In this document: one piece after another, positions 51,839-59,943 of the stretch
Numbering within the stretch: the stretch's first letter is position 1
Layout of the letters: every line of letters begins with the position of its first letter
Assembly: GCA_964654185.1 (NCBI GenBank)
Contig: CAZZIE010000006.1
Location: 3,476 to 67,475, forward strand
DNA length: 64,000 nucleotides
Reading direction: 5' to 3'
Source: CAYFQV01 sp964654185
Lineage (GTDB): Bacteria; Spirochaetota; Spirochaetia; DSM-27196; PWMO01
The notes under the pieces: generated by a model
The model's input: only the letters and a program-made list of their open reading frames with translations
Told to the model about the DNA's origin: nothing
Database searches by the model: none
Position numbers and translations under genes: made by a program

Positions 51839-52930
51839 CTATTCCACGTACAGCTTGAGCAGCTTCTTCCCATCGACATCCCGAAACGGATTTGACCGAT
51901 TCTTCAGGAACGTTCGATAGGTCTTGCAGGCGCGGTAGTAGGGCTCCGGGCCGGTGAACGTCGCTGAGAGGTCGCAGCGGTAGACCTCCAGGAGCAGCGG
52001 GAAGAGCGGCGAGCCCATGACCGGTTCGACCCGGCGCGCCGGCAGCTTGTGGATGACACCGGGCACCATGTGATGGCGAACCAACCAGGCGACGCGCTCG
52101 ACGAAGTTCTCGTCGAAGCCGAGATCCCGGAGGAAGCGCCGCGCCGTCCGGGCGCCGATCTCCGCGTGGCCGTCAAAGGCGCGCTCACGGGTGCGCGGAC
52201 TCTCGGGCTTGCCGACATCGTGCAAGAGCAGTGCCGCCGAGACGGTGAGGTCCACGCTCTTGCGATTGCTCAAGGCCTCGAGCGTGTGCTCCCAGACATC
52301 GCCTTCGGGATGGAAGTCCTTGGTGTGGTCGGTCGTTCCCATCTGGGCCAGCGGCGACCAGTAGCTTCCGACGAAGCCGAGATCATCCAGGAGATCGAGC
52401 CCCTTCTCGGCGCGCCGACCGGTGAGGACGTCGATCAGCAGCCGCTGCTGCTCCGCCTCGGAAACCTCGCCGGGGCGCCACCGCGCCGAGCGTACAGGCA
52501 TGTCCACATCGTAGCCGTAGCGCGCCGCCAACACCGCGGCGTCCATGGCCGTCGCGGCATCGTCGTGCCCCTCCGACGGCGCCACCCGCTGCCCCCGGAG
52601 CTGCTCATAGGCATCGTGCGGGTCGCGGTACTGATTCTCCCGCGGATCATAGGAGATCGAGAAGACTTCAAAGGGAGAGCGATGCCGAAGCCAGCCGCTC
52701 TCGACGCACCGGAAGAAGACCGTCGCATCCTCATCCCGCGCGACGGCGTCCCAGCGATCCAGCCCCGGAAAGAAGAGGCCGTCGATGGTCCTGGCCAGCT
52801 CCACCAGCTCCGCCTCGACGGCCACGTAGACGTTCGGTCCACGCGGGTGCCGGTGGTAACGATCCAGCGCCGAGGCGAGCTCGAGATGCCAGGAGAAACC
52901 GGACTGTTCGAGTGTGCGGAGGACGCCCAT
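51839..52930 (-). CDS. HD-domain protein related to the C-terminal half of tRNA nucleotidyltransferases
   Basis: The 363-aa protein contains the HD motif pair HPEGDVWEHTLEAL and LLLHDVGKPESP (about residues 190-235), the form seen in CCA-adding enzymes and poly(A) polymerases of the HD type. The catalytic nucleotidyltransferase head of those enzymes (GG-DR-D motifs) is not recognisable in the first 150 residues. It may be an HD phosphohydrolase derived from that family. ATG 52930 (MGVLRTLEQ) has a TATCTT hexamer 8 nt upstream; an upstream in-frame ATG 52987 lies inside the 24-bp repeat and is less likely. Confidence 0.72.
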   Translation of the reverse strand: MGVLRTLEQSGFSWHLELASALDRYHRHPRGPNVYVAVEAELVELARTIDGLFFPGLDRWDAVARDEDATVFFRCVESGWLRHRSPFEVFSISYDPRENQYRDPHDAYEQLRGQRVAPSEGHDDAATAMDAAVLAARYGYDVDMPVRSARWRPGEVSEAEQQRLLIDVLTGRRAEKGLDLLDDLGFVGSYWSPLAQMGTTDHTKDFHPEGDVWEHTLEALSNRKSVDLTVSAALLLHDVGKPESPRTRERAFDGHAEIGARTARRFLRDLGFDENFVERVAWLVRHHMVPGVIHKLPARRVEPVMGSPLFPLLLEVYRCDLSATFTGPEPYYRACKTYRTFLKNRSNPFRDVDGKKLLKLYVE

Positions 52931-52970
52931 GTCGGATGAAGATAGCGTGGCTCCCGACCCAACGTCCAGG

Positions 52971-53133
52971 AACCTACTCAGAACCATGTTGATGCTGAGG
53001 CGACAACTTCCGTTGCGATCAGAGCTTACCGTGTTTTGTCAGCGAAAAGCGATTTCCCCTCTCCGGAGATGCACCAAATCACCATGCCGTCATGATTTCC
53101 GCCAGGTGCCATCAACAGGGTTCTGAGTAGGTT
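52971..53133. repeat. 163-bp structure with 24-bp terminal inverted repeats
   Basis: The left arm 52971-52994 starts AACCTACTCAGAACC and ends TGTTGATG. The right arm 53110-53133 is its reverse complement with one mismatch in 24. The 115-bp interior has no reading frame that I trust. It lies exactly between the stop of the DUF4954 gene and the start region of the HD gene. A third copy of the arm sits at 63883-63906. It may be a small MITE-like element or paired protein-binding sites. Confidence 0.75.
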
Positions 53134-53134
53134 A

Positions 53135-55141
53135 TTATCGCGACTCGGCGGGCCCCAGGCGGGTGGGAAGTCCGCCCACCTCCGAGCGCAGCCACGCCAG
53201 CACATCGTCCTCGTCCAGGGCGGGGCGTACCGCTTCGTAGTCATCGATAATCCGCCGACCCCGGGCAATGTCCTTCTCCCGTGACTGCTCCGCCTCGCGA
53301 TAGACCGTCTCGAAGAGCTCCTCGAACTCAGCGACCTCCTCCGTGGTCACGGCGGTCAATCGGGCGGCGCTCCCGGGCTCGCGGGTCGAGCCGGCGGGGG
53401 AGGCGGTCGAGCCGGCGGCGGGGTCACTCGCGCTTCCGGCGGCCGGACCGGGGGCGGCGGTCAGGCGCAGGTAGAGCCGGAAGAAGCGGGCGTAGCGGCG
53501 GTAGGCCTCCAGGGCGCGTTCGCAGTCGGTGCGGGTTGCGAAGTTCTTGCCGAGGCCGGGCACGGCAGCGGCGTCGAGGAATGTGCCCTCAGACGCCCCG
53601 CGGGGGGCGCGTGCGGGGTCGCCGGCCGGGGGGCGACCGGCTGCGGCGGCCACCTCCCCCGTGGACGCGTGTCCGGCGGACGCGTGCCCGGCGGACGCGC
53701 CGCCGAGGGCGGGGGCAAGGGCCGCGGCGGCGCGGTCGAGAGCCGCCGCGAGGTCCGGCGTGATGATGCTTCCGACAGAGGGGTGGCGGTGGGCGCGGTC
53801 GCGGGCGGCGAACTTGCGCTGGTTCCGGAAGAGGGCGTAGGCGTTGGCGTAGAGACCCCAGGCGGGAAGGATCTGGTTGATTCCCGGGGGATAGGAGCCG
53901 GCGGTGTCGATCATGGGCGTCGTTATCAGCGAAAAGGGGAGGGTTACCCGTTGGGGCAGCGTGGTGCTTCCCGTCGCGATGATCGAGTACGGCGCCTCCC
54001 GGAAGTTCGCCGGGAACTTCACGGAGGTTCCCAGACCGAAGAAGGTGCCCTCGCCGGGCCAGATCTCCTGGTCGGCGGTGCGGGAGGTGTGGTTCGAGCC
54101 GACATTCGCTCCGTACCCGATGTTGCCGCGTCCCTCCGGCCAGAGCGCCGCGATGAGAAGACTCTGGTGGTGCATGCCGACGAAGGGACCGACGACGGAG
54201 GCGGTGACCTCCCCTTCGGCGATCTCGGTGTTCGGCGCAATGAGGCTCTCGGTCACCTTGGCATGGCGCTCGAGATGGGCGGTCTCGAAGAGCATGCTGC
54301 GCTCGACCACTGCCCCGGTCTCCACGGTAACAGCCTCCTGCAGGACGGCGCTTCGTACCACCGCGCCGCTTGCGCACCGCGTGGGATGCTCCGCCGTAGA
54401 CAGGAGCGTCGCGTCTTCGACGGCGCCGGCGGCGAGGAGCTGCGCCGCCTCACCGATTACGCTCGAGACGACGCGGCCGCACCCTTCGACGACGGCTCCC
54501 GCCCCGACGATCGTGTCGAACGCGGGGAGCGCTTCGCGAAGCGTATCGATGAGCGCCTGGTATTCGCGGCGGCTCGCGGCGGCTCCGGAGCCGCCGGCGG
54601 CGCGGGGAGAGTCCGCGACCATGGCCGCGGCAAGGGGAAAGGCGAGATCGGGGTGGAGGCGGAGCTCCCGGCCCCCGGTCTCGACAACGGGCTCGATGGA
54701 GAGGCCGATGGCGAAGCGGCTCGCGCGCGCTGGTTGGCACGACGGAGTCGGGAGGTCACGACCCAGGACCGACTGAATCACGACGGCGTCGCGTCCCACG
54801 AAGGCGGACCGTACCGTGGCGTTGTGGAGCCGGGCGCCTTCCGCGATCGTCGAATCGACAATGAGGGCGCCGGTGATGCGGGCGCCGTCGAGGATGCAGT
54901 GGCCGCCGAAGTAGCTCCCCCGGATGCCGGCGAGGTCGAAGGCGGGGCCGACGGTGACCCGGCCCCACTCCTCGGCGCCGTTACCCTGCGCCTCCAGGCG
55001 CGCAATCTCCTCGGGAGTGAGCGGGCGGGTCCGGGTTTCCGGCGGCGCCTGGCCGGGCCGGGCGGGCAGGGAGCGCAGGAAGCGCGCAAGATTCATGGGA
55101 GTCGGATTGTCCGTGATCCAGGCCAGGTCGTCGGGTCTCAT
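53135..55141 (-). CDS. DUF4954 family left-handed beta-helix-like protein
   Basis: The 668-aa protein matches DUF4954, found mainly in spirochaetes and Bacteroidota. Landmarks are the opening RPLTPEEIARLEAQGN and the highly conserved FVGMHHQSLLIAALWPEGRG followed by GYGANVGSNHTSR. Regular hexapeptide-like strands (GA-V-x-S-x-I) across 60-400 suggest a left-handed beta-helix like that of sugar acyl- or nucleotidyltransferases; no activity is established. Two Ala/Gly/Ser/Pro inserts (near residues 475-525 and 560-600) are unusual. It may use nucleotide sugars. Its 3' end abuts the inverted-repeat structure. Confidence 0.85.
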   Translation of the reverse strand: MRPDDLAWITDNPTPMNLARFLRSLPARPGQAPPETRTRPLTPEEIARLEAQGNGAEEWGRVTVGPAFDLAGIRGSYFGGHCILDGARITGALIVDSTIAEGARLHNATVRSAFVGRDAVVIQSVLGRDLPTPSCQPARASRFAIGLSIEPVVETGGRELRLHPDLAFPLAAAMVADSPRAAGGSGAAASRREYQALIDTLREALPAFDTIVGAGAVVEGCGRVVSSVIGEAAQLLAAGAVEDATLLSTAEHPTRCASGAVVRSAVLQEAVTVETGAVVERSMLFETAHLERHAKVTESLIAPNTEIAEGEVTASVVGPFVGMHHQSLLIAALWPEGRGNIGYGANVGSNHTSRTADQEIWPGEGTFFGLGTSVKFPANFREAPYSIIATGSTTLPQRVTLPFSLITTPMIDTAGSYPPGINQILPAWGLYANAYALFRNQRKFAARDRAHRHPSVGSIITPDLAAALDRAAAALAPALGGASAGHASAGHASTGEVAAAAGRPPAGDPARAPRGASEGTFLDAAAVPGLGKNFATRTDCERALEAYRRYARFFRLYLRLTAAPGPAAGSASDPAAGSTASPAGSTREPGSAARLTAVTTEEVAEFEELFETVYREAEQSREKDIARGRRIIDDYEAVRPALDEDDVLAWLRSEVGGLPTRLGPAESR
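53667..53696 (-). repeat. 15-bp tandem duplication inside the DUF4954 gene
   Basis: GCGTGTCCGGCGGAC and GCGTGCCCGGCGGAC are adjacent (53667-53681, 53682-53696). They encode the SAGHA-type repeat of the protein's low-complexity insert. Confidence 0.75.
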
Positions 55142-55257
55142 GGCTTACGGTAGCATGCCCGCACACGCCTGAAAAAGCCGCATCCCGGCGCTGCGGTGCG
55201 GCGTGAAATGCGTGGCAGGACTCATCGATTTCTAATATAACCGGTGTGGGTTCCGTG

Positions 55258-55263
55258 TATACT
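55258..55263 (+). promoter_or_regulatory. Possible -10 element of the UMF1 gene
   Basis: TATACT occurs in the context GTGTATACTC, the same ten bases as at the ctpA promoter (32336-32345 region). No good -35 is present. The start codon is 61 nt downstream. Confidence 0.3.
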
Positions 55264-55324
55264 CCGGGTCGATACCCATGAACGGCGGCGGGTCACCCGC
55301 CGCAGCCGGACGGGAGGGAAGCTT

Positions 55325-56644
55325 GTGGCACAGCAAACCGAGGATGCCGGGCGCGCACCGCGCCTGACGAAGGAAGAGCGGAGCTGGATTCTGTACGATG
55401 TCGCCAACTCCGCGTTCATTCTCATTGTGGTAACGACGCTCATGCCCATCTTCTTCAAGGGCGTGGCGGCGGCGGACCTGCCGGGAAACCGGTCGACGGC
55501 GCTCTGGGGCTACACCAACTCGATCGCCTCGATCTTTCTGGCGGTCCTGGCGCCGATTCTGGGAAGCTTTGCCGACTACAAGGGGATGAAGAAACGCCTC
55601 TTCCTGCTCTTCTTCGGTCTGGGCGTGATCATGACCTTCCTCTTCACCACCATCGGGGAGGGTATGTGGCAGTACGGCATGCTCATTACCATCATCGGGC
55701 TGGTCGGATACTCCGGGGCGAACCTCTTCTACGACTCCTTCATTACCGATGTCACCACCGATGAGCGGATGGACCGCATCTCCACGCAGGGCTACGCCTG
55801 GGGGTACGTCGGCAGCATTGTGCCCTTTGCCATTGCCTTCGTGTTCATTCTCATGCCCGGTATCATCGGCGGCAGCCAGACTCTTGCCACCCGCCTGGCC
55901 TTCGTGATTACCGGCGTCTGGTGGTTCGCCTTCTCGATCCCGCTGATCCGGAACGTGCAGCAGAGCTACTTCGTCGAGCGGGAGCGTCATCCGATCCGCG
56001 GCGCTTTCCGGCGGCTCGGCAAGACCTTCAGCCACATCCGGAGCTACCGGAATGCCTTCCTCTTTCTCATTGCGTACTTCTTCTACATTGACGGGGTCGG
56101 AACCATCATCAAGATGGCGACCTCCTACGGCACCGACATCGGTATGGGGCAGACGGAGCTGATTCTCGTGGTGCTGGCCATTCAGATCATCGCCTTCCCC
56201 TTCGCCCTCATCTACGGGACGCTGGCGAAGCGCTACAGCGCCAAGGCCATGCTCTTCGTGGGCATCTGCGTCTACGTGGTCGTCACGGTTCTCGGCTTCT
56301 TCCTGCCGGACTTCCAGGACCGCACCTTCCAGCGCATCATGTTCTGGGCCATGGCCTTCCTGGTCGGCACCTCCCAGGGGGGCATCCAGGCGTTGAGCCG
56401 CTCCTTCTTCGGTACCCTCATTCCGAAGTCGCGCTCCGGCGAGTTCTACGGCTTCTACAACATCTTCGGGAAGTTCGCCGCCATCCTGGGTCCCTTCCTC
56501 CTGGGCATTGCCTCGGACATTACCGGGGAGTCCCGCTACGGCGTCCTGAGCATCGTGGTGCTCTTCGTCATCGGCGGCGTTGTGCTGGTCTTCGTGCACC
56601 GCAAGCCGGAACGCGTGGAAGACCCCGCGGTTACCGACGTGTAG
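55325..56644 (+). CDS. UMF1-family (Atg22-like) MFS transporter
   Basis: The 439-aa protein has twelve predicted membrane helices with the UMF1 hallmark WILYDVANSAFILIV at the N-terminus. Standard MFS loop motifs are GSFADYKGMKKR and GTSQGGIQALSRSFFG. Fungal Atg22 is a vacuolar amino-acid exporter; bacterial UMF1 members are uncharacterised permeases. The start is GTG 55325, placed by GGAGGG 8 nt upstream; the longer in-frame reading overlaps the promoter region. Confidence 0.9.
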   Translation: MAQQTEDAGRAPRLTKEERSWILYDVANSAFILIVVTTLMPIFFKGVAAADLPGNRSTALWGYTNSIASIFLAVLAPILGSFADYKGMKKRLFLLFFGLGVIMTFLFTTIGEGMWQYGMLITIIGLVGYSGANLFYDSFITDVTTDERMDRISTQGYAWGYVGSIVPFAIAFVFILMPGIIGGSQTLATRLAFVITGVWWFAFSIPLIRNVQQSYFVERERHPIRGAFRRLGKTFSHIRSYRNAFLFLIAYFFYIDGVGTIIKMATSYGTDIGMGQTELILVVLAIQIIAFPFALIYGTLAKRYSAKAMLFVGICVYVVVTVLGFFLPDFQDRTFQRIMFWAMAFLVGTSQGGIQALSRSFFGTLIPKSRSGEFYGFYNIFGKFAAILGPFLLGIASDITGESRYGVLSIVVLFVIGGVVLVFVHRKPERVEDPAVTDV

Positions 56645-56648
56645 GCCG

Positions 56649-56765
56649 GGCCGGCGCGCCGGGGCGGGCGGCGCAAAAGCGCGCGCACCAGGGCCGGTCG
56701 TGCAGGGGCGGAGGCGTCCCCCGCGTCGCCCAGGGGTCGGGGCCGGCGCGCCGGGGCGGGCGGCG
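56649..56765. repeat. Pair of identical 25-bp GC-rich repeats
   Basis: A 25-bp block starting GGCCGGCGCGCCGGGGCGGG occurs at 56649-56673 and 56741-56765, identical in both copies and 92 bp apart. It includes the palindrome GGCGCGCC. It resembles the block after pntB at 16017. Confidence 0.8.
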
Positions 56766-56905
56766 AGGGACAGCGGCGGCGGCACCCTCCCTGCCGCCGG
56801 CACCACCGCCGGAACAGGTCGTCACGGTGTTTCTTGACCGGGGGGTTCGGCAGCCTCTACACTACCTTCGCATCTGTGCAGGTGCGCATCTTGGGAGGTG
56901 GCCCC

Positions 56906-58399
56906 ATGGACTACGCCATTGCCGTCTTCGACGTCGGCAAGACCAATAAGAAGCTCTTCATCTATGACGACTCCTTCCAGCAGCTCGATTCGGTGACCAA
57001 GCGCTTCGAGCCGATCGATGTGCGGGGTATCCGGGCGGAGCCGGTGGAGGACATGGAAGAGTGGCTCCTGGACGAGCTGAAGCGCTTTCACGTCCAGTAC
57101 CCCATCAAGGTCATCTCCATTACCACGCACGGTGCCGCCAGCGTCTGCGTCGGTGCCGACGGTACGCCGTCGGTTCCTGCGGTGGATTACACCTTCGATC
57201 CCGAAGACGACACCCGGGACGCCTTCTACGAGGAGATGGGCGATCCGGTGAAGCTCCAGCAGGAGACGGCGACCATTGAGGTCCAGCCCCTGGTGAATCC
57301 CGGGAAGGCGCTCTTCTTCCTGAAGCGCCGCTTTCCGGATGACTTCGCGAAGACGAAGCACGTCCTCTTCTATCCGCAGTACTTCGGCTTCCGACTCACC
57401 GGCGAGGTCGCCGCGGACTACACCTACGTGGGTTGTCACACCTACCTCTGGAACTTCGACGCCTTTGAGTACTCCGCTGTCGCCGACAAGCTCGGGATTC
57501 GCGAGCTCCTGCCGACGGACATGAAGGAGCCCTGGGATGTCCTGGGGCCCATAACGGGGAGCGTAGCGGAGCGAACGGGACTGCCGAAGGACACCATTGT
57601 GACGGCGGGGATCCACGACTCGAACGCCTCCCTCGTCCCGTACCTCCTCACGACGACGGAGGACTTCACCCTCAACTCCACGGGAACCTGGTGCGTCGCC
57701 ATGCATCCGAGCGAAGCCGTCGCCTTCACCGAGGATGAGCTCGGCAAGTCGGTCTTCTACAACCTCTCGGCATTCGGAACTCCCGTGAAGACATCCATCC
57801 TGTCCGGCGGCCTGGAGTTCGAGACGTATACATCGATCCTCCAGAAACTGAACAAGGTCGACTACTTCCCGGAGCTCAACATGGCGCTCTACCAGCGCGC
57901 CATCCGGCAGCGGTCGCACTTCATCTTCCCCAGCATTCTCAAAGGGACGGGACAGTTTCCCGACTCGACGCCCCGGGTCTACGAGGACGGAGAGATGTAC
58001 TCCCTGGAGGAGATTCAGAAGGGCGAGCGCATTCCGAACTTCTTCTTCGACTATCCCGCGGCGTACGCGGTGTTGAATCTGTCACTGGCCATTCAGAGCA
58101 AGGTCGCCCTGGAGCGGGTCGGGGCGCGGGACGGACAGCGCATCTTCACCGAGGGGGGCTTCCGGAACAACCCGGACTACAACACTCTGATCTCCGCGGC
58201 ATTTCCGGGAGCATCGATCGCGCTGAGCAACATGAGCGAGGCAACCTCCTACGGCGCGGCCATTATCGGCGCGACCGCCTATGAGAAGCGACCGCCGAAG
58301 GAGCTCGCCTCCCGCATCAATATAGATGCCCACACCTTCCGCAACGCATCCTTCGATGGTTTGGACGCGTACATCGAGCGGTTCATGGAACTGCTCTAA
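56906..58399 (+). CDS. FGGY-family carbohydrate kinase
   Basis: The 497-aa protein has the two-domain FGGY/actin-like ATPase fold. The N-terminal phosphate loop is FDVGKTNKKLFIYD, the middle AGIHDSNASLVPY (catalytic Asp region, DSxA), and the C-terminal FTEGGFRNNPDYNTLI and SEATSYGAAIIGAT. The family phosphorylates sugars such as fuculose, rhamnulose, xylulose and glycerol; the substrate is not clear. Start ATG 56906 follows GGGAGGT by 7 nt. Next gene hisA is 18 nt downstream, so they may be cotranscribed. Confidence 0.9.
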   Translation: MDYAIAVFDVGKTNKKLFIYDDSFQQLDSVTKRFEPIDVRGIRAEPVEDMEEWLLDELKRFHVQYPIKVISITTHGAASVCVGADGTPSVPAVDYTFDPEDDTRDAFYEEMGDPVKLQQETATIEVQPLVNPGKALFFLKRRFPDDFAKTKHVLFYPQYFGFRLTGEVAADYTYVGCHTYLWNFDAFEYSAVADKLGIRELLPTDMKEPWDVLGPITGSVAERTGLPKDTIVTAGIHDSNASLVPYLLTTTEDFTLNSTGTWCVAMHPSEAVAFTEDELGKSVFYNLSAFGTPVKTSILSGGLEFETYTSILQKLNKVDYFPELNMALYQRAIRQRSHFIFPSILKGTGQFPDSTPRVYEDGEMYSLEEIQKGERIPNFFFDYPAAYAVLNLSLAIQSKVALERVGARDGQRIFTEGGFRNNPDYNTLISAAFPGASIALSNMSEATSYGAAIIGATAYEKRPPKELASRINIDAHTFRNASFDGLDAYIERFMELL

Positions 58400-58417
58400 C
58401 ACCACGGGAGCACATAC

Positions 58418-59161
58418 ATGACTGTCATACCGGCTATCGACATCCTTCAGGGGGAGTGCGTCCGCCTCTCGCAGGGCAAGTACGAAGAGGTCACCGTCTA
58501 CGACGCCGACCCCGTCGCGGTTGCGCGCTCCTTCGCCAGGGCGGGAGCCACGCGCATCCACCTTGTGGACCTGGACGCCGCCCACGGCGATCCGGAACGC
58601 AACCATCGCGTCATTCGCAGGATCCGCAAGGCGGTCCCCGACGCCATCCTGGAGCTCGGCGGCGGCGTCCGTCGGGACGACGACATTGAGACCCTCCTCG
58701 ACATGGGAATCGACCGCCTTGTCCTGGGCACCACCTTTGCCCGGCGCCCGGAGATGGTGCAGGGGTGGAGCGCCCACTACGGCAGCGTCTTCCTGGCAGG
58801 CATCGACGCCCGGGACGGGCACGTCTACGTCTCCGGCTGGGAGGAAGCCACCACCGTCGCCGCGGAGGACCTGGCGCGGCGCGCCCACGAGTACGGCGCC
58901 GCCGGCATCATCTACACAAACATCGCCCGGGACGGCATGCTCCAGGGCCCCGCCGTGGATGAAACCAACGCCATTGCGCAAACCGCCCGGCTCCCGGTCA
59001 TCCTCTCCGGCGGCGTCCGCAGCCTGGAGGACGTCCGTCAGGTGGACGCCCGCAAAGCGCAGAACGTGGTCGGCGTGATTGTCGGCAAGGCGCTCTACGA
59101 GGGCCGCTTCGACCTGGAAGAGCTCTTCACCGAATACCCCGGCGAGCAGGGAGAGTGGTAA
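58418..59161 (+). CDS. hisA: Phosphoribosylformimino-5-aminoimidazole carboxamide ribotide isomerase
   Basis: HisA converts ProFAR to PRFAR in histidine synthesis. The 247-aa TIM barrel has the catalytic Asp in VIPAIDILQGECVRL (Asp8) and the second Asp in FLAGIDARDGHVYV, with TNIARDGMLQGP and ILSGGVRSLEDV as phosphate motifs. Length is standard. Its TAA overlaps the ATG of hisIE by one base. Confidence 0.95.
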   Translation: MTVIPAIDILQGECVRLSQGKYEEVTVYDADPVAVARSFARAGATRIHLVDLDAAHGDPERNHRVIRRIRKAVPDAILELGGGVRRDDDIETLLDMGIDRLVLGTTFARRPEMVQGWSAHYGSVFLAGIDARDGHVYVSGWEEATTVAAEDLARRAHEYGAAGIIYTNIARDGMLQGPAVDETNAIAQTARLPVILSGGVRSLEDVRQVDARKAQNVVGVIVGKALYEGRFDLEELFTEYPGEQGEW

Positions 59162-59907
59162 TGGAACCAGATTCCGGGGCCGATGCCGACGGCCTGAACC
59201 GCGATGTCCTTCCCGTCGTCGTACAGGACCAGACCGGCGCGGTGGTCGCCGTTGCCGCCACCAACGACAAGGGCCACAAGAAGAGCATTGAGCGCGGCGA
59301 GCTCTGGATCGTCGACGAGCAGACCGGCCGCCTCCTCCCCCACCCCGGCCCGCTCCCCGTCACCGCCGTAACCAGGCAGGCCGGCTGGTACCTGGCCACC
59401 ACGCCGGGCGGCGGGGATCCCCCCGGCGGGGACCGCGCCGGTACCGCGCAACCGAGCAGCGCCGGCGGCGAGACCGCGGCGAATGCGGATGCCCCCGGCG
59501 CGGGCGCGCAATCGAGGGGCGGCGCCGCGGGCGCGTCGATGTCGGCGCCCGGAGCGCAGGGCGGATACGGCACCGACGCGGCCGGCGACGCGCGAGCCGC
59601 CATCGGTTCGGCGGGTGCCGCGGGCGGCGGCCCGGATGTCTCCGTCCTGACCGACCTCTGGGCAACCATTCAGGAGCGCAACCGATCGCGGCCGGAGGGA
59701 TCCTACACCACCCATCTCTTCACGCAGGGCGAAGAGAAGATCCGGAAGAAGACCGGCGAAGAGGCGGTGGAGCTTCTTTTAGCGCGGAGCACCGATGAGA
59801 CGGTCCACGAGGCGGCGGATCTGATCTACCACCTGCTGGTGCTGCTCGAATCCAGCGGGGTGGGAATTGATGCCCTGCTTGCGGAGCTGCGGCGCCGGGC
59901 GGGGTGA
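59161..59907 (+). CDS. hisE: Phosphoribosyl-ATP pyrophosphatase (HisE) with degenerate HisI-like N-terminus
   Basis: The 248-aa protein has three parts. Residues 15-79 align with the start of HisI (VLPVVVQDQTGAVVAVA, then a SIERGELW segment equivalent to RTLETGxxHF). However, the conserved HisI active-site and zinc motifs (RSR-LW-KGETSG, DCD) are missing. Residues 80-160 are Gly/Ala/Asp/Pro-rich and low complexity. Residues 161-248 are a complete HisE domain (GSYTTHLFTQGEEKIRKKTG, EEAVELLLA, HEAADLIYHLLVLL), which hydrolyses PR-ATP. A separate HisI should exist elsewhere. It is coupled to hisA by a TAATG overlap. Confidence 0.88.
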   Translation: MEPDSGADADGLNRDVLPVVVQDQTGAVVAVAATNDKGHKKSIERGELWIVDEQTGRLLPHPGPLPVTAVTRQAGWYLATTPGGGDPPGGDRAGTAQPSSAGGETAANADAPGAGAQSRGGAAGASMSAPGAQGGYGTDAAGDARAAIGSAGAAGGGPDVSVLTDLWATIQERNRSRPEGSYTTHLFTQGEEKIRKKTGEEAVELLLARSTDETVHEAADLIYHLLVLLESSGVGIDALLAELRRRAG

Positions 59908-59943
59908 AGCTCCCGCGCGGCGGGCCGCCGCCCCATGGGAAGG

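Noticed and set aside
53669..55153. 494-codon plus-strand open frame
   Set aside because: It lies opposite the DUF4954 gene, which has conserved blocks. The plus-strand product is Gly/Arg-rich with no motif.
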